Source: Hoplostethus atlanticus (Eukaryota > Chordata > Actinopteri > Trachichthyiformes > Trachichthyidae). From it: a stretch of DNA of 64,000 nt. The position numbers were made by a program, and so were the translations under genes. Location: assembly GCA_034670405.1 (NCBI GenBank), contig JAXDDX010000280.1, positions 186,001 to 250,000 on the forward strand, read 5' to 3'. This document shows positions 56,706-64,000 of the stretch, piece by piece. Positions within the stretch are counted from its first letter, which is position 1; every line of letters begins with the position of its first letter. A model generated the notes under the pieces. The model worked only from the letters and a program-made list of their open reading frames with translations. It did not search any database and was not told where the DNA came from.

Positions 56706-59700
56706 CCTTTCTCTCTGTCTGTTCTCCACACAGGCACATGATAACAGATAGCTCACAGTTTTCTCTGAGTAGAAACAGCTGTTTTTAACCCCAGCAGCGT
56801 TGGGTTGCAGTGTTGTGGTTGTGTGCACAGTGAGGTAATCGATGTTATCATTACTCCCCTCGTACAAGAATTGCACAAAGGGAAGTTTCAGCAAGCAACC
56901 TGATTGGTCAAAGACACATTCCAACAGTGCTGCTGATAATTCATCCCACTGGTTGCCCTCCCTGGTGGCTCGCTGACACTTCACCACTTTAAAGAAAACT
57001 TTTCAGACAGTAGTACACACGAGTTAGTAACAGCTATGAGTTTTTAGAGTAATTAGTTACTTTGTTATTTTGTTACGTAGCACTGATTGTAAAACAGTCA
57101 GTCAATCTCATTTATATCAAGAGTAAGATTGCATTTTTTCATGTTGTCTGCGTGAGATGCTGTAAGATTTTTTTTACTTTTTTCTGCAATGTTTTGTAAA
57201 TTTGCACAAACAGTAAATGAAACAATATGAAAGAAAAACGTAACTAGATTCTAATGTTAAAAAGTAATGACTAACGGATTACAGGAATTGAAAAACTAAC
57301 ACGTTAAGTGACCACAAAAAGTTATCTGAGTAGACTAACACATTACAAAGTACAGTACAAAGTAACATGTTACCTCTCAACACCGCCCATGAGTGTGTTC
57401 TTTCCTGCCATTATGGATACCACGGTGACGCAATAGCAGCGAGCCACAGCCAAGGCTGTACAGTAAAGAACCCCTCTGGTGTAATGTAATCCTCCACTGT
57501 GGTCTCTGAGTTTCAGTGTCTCTACACATTCATGGCAGATCTAAGTTCTACTTTTTGCTATGCTGGACTGCAAACAGCCCATCTTTGACATTTGAGAACT
57601 GTGATAGCAAAAGCCAGCTCAGTCTCATACTCAATTGTAGGAAAGCATCCTAAAAGTAGTGCACACTGTTGAAAGGCCCTCTGAACCGTGAAAGTGTTTA
57701 GTTTGATAGCTATTGAGGGTGGTTGACTGGGGATGGTTTGAGTTTTAGAGTTGCTTTAGCCAGCCATCCCTCTATCCCTCTAAAATATCATAACATTATC
57801 ATAAAACAAAAGCGGTAAATGTGGAACATAAAATCATTTCCAAACTCAAGACACTGCCTTTGGACCATAAATGGTATAGGACAGCCAAATATTACTTTAT
57901 TGGGCGGATGCTCAAAATACATCAGAACTGCTTTAGCTAATGTAAATGGGCTAATTATCTAGATTCTTCCAAGGGCGTTTTACAGAAAACTCAATACTGA
58001 GGATTTTTTTTAACACGTGTTTTCAGAGCAAATGGGTCAGTGTTTCAGTTATACAAGGAGTTTATACAGGACTCAATTCAGCACTTACTGTATGTCCTTA
58101 GTTATGCCCTAATTTATTGTTGGTGACATTGTCTTAGTATTGACTATTAGTATTAGTATTGACTCTAAAAAGGCACATTGTTTCTTAATGAATTGTTTAG
58201 ACACACAGATAATGGGTACAGATTTCTAATTGCTAATCCGTTTTTGGACCAGTATTTCTGCACTTCACATCATTTGTGTGCAAAGATATGTATATGGTGT
58301 TTTGGTTTATCCACTTTTTTTCTTTTTCTTGTGTCTGTCAATCAACATATCTTGGCAACAGTTCAAAATAGAGTGGTAAAACAAAAGCCAGATTGTACAG
58401 TGGGGCCATGGGACAACAACTAATCCATGGATCTGGATGAGGGTTTGACATCTCACTGCAGATTTGGGAATATTTAGGAAGGAAAGAAAAGTATTGAGGA
58501 TAAAAGATGTTGTCAGTTGTATAAATTAAATATATGGATATGTCACAACAAGGCTTCTTTAAAGAACCGCATTGATTTGAAATGCCTTTGAAAGTTGTGG
58601 AACAAGTGGACATTCCCTTTGCTTTCTAAACTAAGTAAAAAAGAAAGAGAACAATACTGAGTTTGTTGAGCCACTCAAATGGAAAAACAGCGATTCAGAA
58701 AATAGCAGAAAACAGAAAACACATGAGTCTGACATGATTTTCATCCTGCCACACCATCATACTCTGTGTGCATGTTAATATGTGCATGAGAACGGTGTTC
58801 CTTGAACCATTTGTTATGGAAAAGGTTTGCAAGAGGAAATCTGCTGGTGCCTAAGGAGGAAAAGAAAACATCTGAAATTTGGCTCCATAATCAGTGAGTG
58901 AGACAATGTGCTTGTACCGATGTACACACAAGATTACATAATCCACAAATGATCCAGACTAGATGTTTTGCTTTTTCATTAATCTGATGTTTAATTTTGA
59001 GGGGAGTCGGGTGGTAAAATCACACTCCAGCAGAAGGAAGCATGTGCACAATTGTGCTATGGCTTAATTGTTATTTTGTGCTTGTGATTATATCTCCATT
59101 ACATTTACGGAAGGAGGATGTGTCTTAAACCTATAGAATAATGAGCCTTGGGGAAAGTATTGTTCTTTTTTATTATAGTACGATCAGTAGATATGGGACA
59201 AAACAGATGGGACAAAACTATCAAATGAATGGGAGAAGCAGGGTACCCTAGTGCGTCGAGTCATTCTCTTATGGACGATTATGACCATAGCAAAGCGCGT
59301 AATTCAGATTTTGGGGCCTCCTTAGAGAGGAATGCTGTTTGTACGGAGCTGAAGTTCAAAATGTTTACATACAGTGGCGGTATAAATACAACCAAGGTTT
59401 TGGAACAAGTTTTTAGAATATTGGCTCAGGAGAAATAAAACAGTGTGTCCAAGGAGAGACTTTTCAGCTGGTTCCTCTGTAGAACTGAAGTGTTTTCTGT
59501 CCAAACCTTGATGCTAAACAGTCTTATCAGCCTTATCATGACATTCTAATAAAATAATAATAAACGTTTACAATAACACCCCCTACCAATACTAATTCAA
59601 TCCCTCCCTGTATTATTGTAGGAAAGATGCTTAGCAGGGGAGATATACAACAGATTTATCATTTATCAAAAACAGCATGAAGGCTATGAAACACCTTGAC

Positions 59701-60166
59701 GTTAAAGCCTGGCAGATTGATCTTGTGTTTAGAAAGGATTTCCTGGAAAACAGGGTCAGAAAAGGTCAGTGCTCACTCACTGTAAATCATTCTAGATACA
59801 AGCATTGGCTCAATGCATTTAATGTAAAAGTGCAATGTTTTTTTTATTGGACCATCAGTATCAGTATCATCATCAGACTTCTAGATAGAAATTCATTTTT
59901 TTGGAACTTTCTTAGTCCAGGTCTATTTCACTCTAGTGTTTACATACTGTACATTCAAGTGTAATGGAACTTTTGCTTTTACTTTTAGGTGCCAAACAGC
60001 TTTCATATATTGTCAGACAATTAACATTGTCTAAAACTCACTTTGGAAAATGTCTTCAATCAATGCAATCTATGCAAAGAAAGCCAATGGCTGGATAACA
60101 ATAATACAACAGGGGGACCACACTGCAACTTAGAATCAGACGTTTAGGTGACAGTGACTAAATGAC
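56704..60166. other. intergenic, no gene recognised
   Basis: Unique AT-rich DNA with no microsatellite. Around 57000-57380 there are many gtaac/agtaa words (taacagctatgag, gtaactagat, aaagtaatgac), perhaps an old element. The stretch 57770-57960 is complex sequence of the type that can be conserved non-coding. Frames at 58178-58613, 59229-59504 and 59677-59964 have no homology. Confidence 0.45.
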
Positions 60167-60628
60167 AACACTAACAATACTGTACATCAACACTAACAAT
60201 ACTGTACATCAACACTAACAATACTGTATATCAACACTAACAATACTGTTTATTAACACTAACAATACTGTATATCAACACTAACAATACTGTACATCAA
60301 CACTAACAATACTGTACATCAACACTAACAATACTGTATATCAACACTAACAATACTGTTTATTAACACTAACAATACTGTATATCAACACTAACAATAC
60401 TGTTTATTAACACTAACAATACTGTACATCAACACTAACAATACTGTATATTAACACTAACAATACTGTACATCAACACTAACAATACTGTACATCAACA
60501 CTAACAATACTGTATATCAACACTAACAATACTGTACATCAACACTAACAATACTGTATATCAACACTAACAATACTGTTTATTAACACTAACAATACTG
60601 TTTATTAACACTAACAATACTGTATATC
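60167..60628 (+). repeat. 22-bp minisatellite, 21 copies, with higher-order pattern
   Basis: The unit is AACACTAACAATACTGT plus a five-base variable end: ACATC (C), ATATC (T), TTATT (U) or ATATT (V). In order the 21 units read CCTUT CCTUT U C V CC T C T UU T. The length is exactly 462 bases with no insertion or deletion between units. The first two groups of five are identical, which points to block duplication. Confidence 0.97.
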
Positions 60629-63253
60629 AAGGGTTCTTAAGGGTCCTTGACTCTTTCAGTCCCTGTTGTCTCACTTCTGAAGGCTCAGGCCAGGCTCATG
60701 AAAACATAGTAGTACTCTTTTTGTGAGGGGGGCCCACCAGAAAAAGGCCAATGACCCATTTCAAACCCCTTGGCTAGGCCCCACGGGTTAAGAAACATTG
60801 GTCGGGGCTGCTTTACGTTTGGCAGCAAATACACTGCGGACTAAAGCAGAAGTATCAGATCAAATATGAGATGTGTTTACCGGAATTAAACAAATCATAT
60901 ATAAGGGTAATCAAATTCAAATCTGTATCCCATATGTGTGTCTTTTCAAATACAGTGAGCTACATACTACATGCAGGGAACTACATACTTCACCGGAGAG
61001 TACAAGAGCTGAATGCCACCCAATGATTGGTTCCATATTCTTGGTGTCTAGAGGGATGAGGACATTGTGTAATACTCATGCAACGTGCAGATGGCTGTCC
61101 TACCCTGCTACGTGGACAAGCTACACAAAGAGTGTTCTCTAAAAGACTGACATTGTTGACGTTGTTGTTGATGTTATGATGGTGTTGTGTAATCATGCTG
61201 TTGTTTGTGTCTCTATGTGCCATTTATTATATCTGCCAATGTATTATCTTGTCTGCGTAACCAGTTTTGTGCTATACTCTGAGAAAGCACATCAGCCAGT
61301 GTTTCACAGTACCCAAATGTGTTGACAGGCTATAAAATCATAACATTCAATTGCATTTATATCAATTTTCCAATTAAATTAAAGCACCCTTCTTTATAGT
61401 AATCGTTGCATGTGGTTTGCGAGTGGATTCTGTATTGCTTTTTCTCTTTCAGTTTTATGTTCAGCGCTTTATTAACCCTTCTGAGTCTTGGCCCGGTTCT
61501 GGGTGGTTCTGGCCGTTTTTCTATGCTTTTGATTTTGCCTTTATATACCACTTAAAAAAATGTTTCCCCACAATGTTTGGTATCCTTTTTTTCAGCACAA
61601 CCTCACCTATAAGACCATTAGTTTGTCAATTTGAGATACTGTATAGATGCACAGGACCCAAACACACACAAAACAATAGAAAGGCGTTTTTCTCTATTTC
61701 TCTATTTTCTCTATTTCTCTATTTTGAAACACTACTGAAACACATTTGACACAAAGTAAAATAATGAAAATAAAAAATGTACACAACTATATACAAACTG
61801 TGTGTCTGATGCTGAGAGGGAGGGGTCCTCACTTCATGTCTGAATGTGAATGACTGGTGTTGTCATGTTATCATAGACATGAGCACTGTTTTTGATTGTT
61901 GATACTGCAGAGCCGCTATCTTCAGTAGTTTACCAAGATGCACTTTGAAGAGTCCTTACTATTCATTCTCACTCCATGGTGAACGAGTGCTTTGTGGTTT
62001 ACTGCTGCCATCCAGTGGCTAAAACCCAAAAGTGCACTGAGTGATATGACTCATACGTTTGGAGCGTCTGACTCATCATGTTCAGGCCCTGGGGTTTATC
62101 TGCCTGGCTTCTGCAAGCAGCAAGCTAGTTACAAAGATCAACACGTTTCCTGTTTAAGACAAATGAATAGAAAGGAACTACGCTGTAGGGCTTTGGCACT
62201 GGAGTGTGTCACGTCGTGCGCAATTCCTGTTACTGGACAAGCTGCTAGATAAAGAGAATTAGAACCACCCACCAGACATAATCGTAACATTAGAATCAAA
62301 TTGTACAGCGACATGTCAAGTTTGTCATCATGAAAGACTTAGAAAGGATTAAAACTGTAACTGGTAACTGGCACCGTTTGTACTCAAGGAGTCCCTTATC
62401 TGAATCTGAGGGTTTTGCAGAATTGTAAGAAAGGTTATCATGATAGAGACGGACTGCAGATCCTCCCTCCATAACCATATCAGTCTCTCTCGTGCCACGA
62501 CTGACTCCACCTCCTGCTTCATAAAAACTGGCACAAGTCCATCCAATAGGCTGCCAAGAACAGGTGGTGACACAACCTGTGGTCAAATGTAACTGCTTTG
62601 CAGAGGCAAGCTGAGCACGCTTCCTAGACCCACAAATGCAGTTCCTGCCGATGAGGGAATAAAAACTAAATGTTTTAAAATTAAGCTTAATTTATTTATT
62701 GCATTTTGGGTGCACGCATGCACTAACACACACAACAACACCTCGCATGCAAGGGGTAGTGACTGCCGAACACAACACATACACACACACACGCAGGGAG
62801 GGTGTCCGAAATGAATTTGTCCTCTGCGTTTTCCCATCCTCGCTGTCCACCTGATTGCTGACAAGCCTGGGGAGAACATGCAGATTCCCCCCAGTGTCAA
62901 CAGCGCCCCAGGCGGGAATCGAACCCAGGATCAGTGCAAGCTCTGTGCCACCGTGACAATTTTGCAATTATGTGTAAACTCTGTGTTTGCCTCCTTATAC
63001 TTTCTGCTTGCCGATAGATTTTTACAAAACTTGTCCCTTAAGTAAGACACTCAAACACATTTGTACTTCATAGGTTACTGAATGTCATCAGTTGATAATG
63101 TGTGACGTTTTCAGCAGAGTAATGTTTCCCAGCATCATCATGAGTGAAAGATTCAACTTCTGTGAGAGGCTAAGAGAGCGTGAAGCAGCAAAATATACTT
63201 GTGTTAGATAGCAGAGCACACAGTCTAAATCTGATACAGATTGGCAAACTCAC
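60629..63253. other. intergenic, no gene recognised
   Basis: Contains the dispersed repeat at 62690-62960 and short ctatttctctatttt repeats at 61692-61725. No coding evidence. Confidence 0.5.
62690..62960 (+). repeat. dispersed repeat, copy 2 (SINE-related)
   Basis: It shares gcaaggggtagtgac, cgcagggagggtgtccga and gcgttttcccatcctc with 19175-19375, and continues to ggcgggaatcgaacccagga and ctctgtgccaccgtgac, the reverse of a tRNA-like B-box and A-box region. Confidence 0.65.
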
Positions 63254-63338
63254 TTGCTGATAAGATACTGAAAGTCCCGACCACACCCTCTCTCTCCAGC
63301 TCTCCCTCCGTGTCCTCAGTTGCTTCCCTGGGGATCAT
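63254..63338 (-). CDS. possible coding exon of an unidentified gene
   Basis: On the - strand, tgttgatgtttccag precedes an 85-base segment that ends at a gtgagt donor. Only one frame is open: MIPREATEDTEGELER then EGVVGTFSILSA. The other two frames contain stops. I do not recognise the protein. The acidic/Glu-rich composition and the good splice borders make an exon possible, but a single short exon without homology may be chance. Confidence 0.25.
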
Positions 63339-64000
63339 CTGGAAACATCAACACACCATAACACACTCTGACAAATCAACTGCTGTAAACTAGGAACATA
63401 AATTACATCAATCACAGCTCAAAATACACAAACAAGCAAATGAAAGAAATTAAAGTCCAACAAAAAAAAGAAAAGTTAGAATTTTGTTCGGCAAAAATAC
63501 AATGCTTTTACCATTGTATTTCTCCCTGCACAAGCTGTGTGCGCCCTTGTCCTCCTTATCTGTGATGTAAATAAATATGACCTACGCCTAGAAATCTGAA
63601 CCATTATACCGTTTTCCATTGTCTCCTTATCACACATTATTTGTGTAACTTAATTCCTCCCAAAAGAGATTGCAGGATCACCAGTCATGAAGTAGCAAAG
63701 GCAGTATAGTCACACTGAGGACAGGACTTGTGGAGCTCTGAGAATCAGAAAACAGCAGCACATAGCCTTGGATGGTGTGGAAAGCTATTGGAAAGCTGTT
63801 TCTCAAGAGACCCTATAAGGCCATCTCTGTGACCACATTGTTCACCACTGTGCATGTGTCTCAGTCTCAATCAACCGTGGCACAACCTCACTGCCCCGTC
63901 ACATGGGCCACAGACAACGACAGAAACCGAGTCTAATTTCTAAAGAGGTATTTTGTTGAAATTGGAGTTCAGGAGGAATTCTCATTTTCCACTGATCTGC
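63339..64000. other. end of window, no gene recognised
   Basis: If the candidate exon at 63254-63338 is real, this would be its upstream intron. I see no further exon. Confidence 0.4.

Noticed and set aside
60167..60628. Regular short repeats resembling a CRISPR array
   Set aside because: Units are head-to-tail with no spacers, and the genome is a vertebrate; it is a minisatellite.

Overview
The window is almost certainly from a teleost (ray-finned fish) chromosome. The coding sequences are split by GT-AG introns and encode vertebrate-specific proteins. The non-coding DNA is full of (CA)n/(GT)n microsatellites, tRNA-derived SINEs and short inverted-repeat DNA elements of the kinds that are common in fish. 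I see no sign of prokaryotic or viral genes. Species cannot be named from the sequence.

Layout. (1) Positions 1-14000, + strand: the 3' nine-tenths of disp1 (Dispatched 1), a 12-pass RND-type transporter that releases lipid-modified Hedgehog ligand. Eight coding exons are visible (2841-12806). The N-terminal ~170 codons and the promoter should lie upstream of the window. The large exon carries an apparent single-base insertion near 8320 that puts a stop codon in frame. (2) Positions 20100-24600, - strand: tlr5, a membrane Toll-like receptor for flagellin, with a separate signal-peptide exon and a TIR domain split by two introns. (3) Positions 27740-29850 and 33748-35516, both - strand: two tandem single-exon thrombomodulin (thbd) genes, each with a C-type lectin-like domain, six EGF-like domains, one membrane segment and a similar cytoplasmic tail, and each with a TATA box. 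(4) Positions 35520-64000: a 28-kb stretch with no gene I can identify, holding microsatellites, a 462-bp minisatellite with a higher-order pattern, a 964-bp TA-flanked inverted-repeat transposon and other repeats. One possible unassigned exon (- strand, 63254-63338) lies near the end.

The genes do not form a pathway together. disp1 and tlr5 are known neighbours in vertebrates (human 1q41), whereas THBD lies on human 20p11, so the window joins two blocks that are separate in human. tlr5 (innate sensing) and thbd (anticoagulant and anti-inflammatory endothelial receptor) act in inflammation but share no visible regulation here.

Best leads: the disp1 frameshift; a related sequence found in opposite orientation in two disp1 introns, flanking three exons (a possible circular-RNA or RNA-editing substrate); the tandem thbd pair; the split TIR domain of tlr5; the 21-copy 22-bp minisatellite; a nested MITE insertion; and two long perfect hairpins. 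Nothing in the sequence demonstrates a wholly new biological system.
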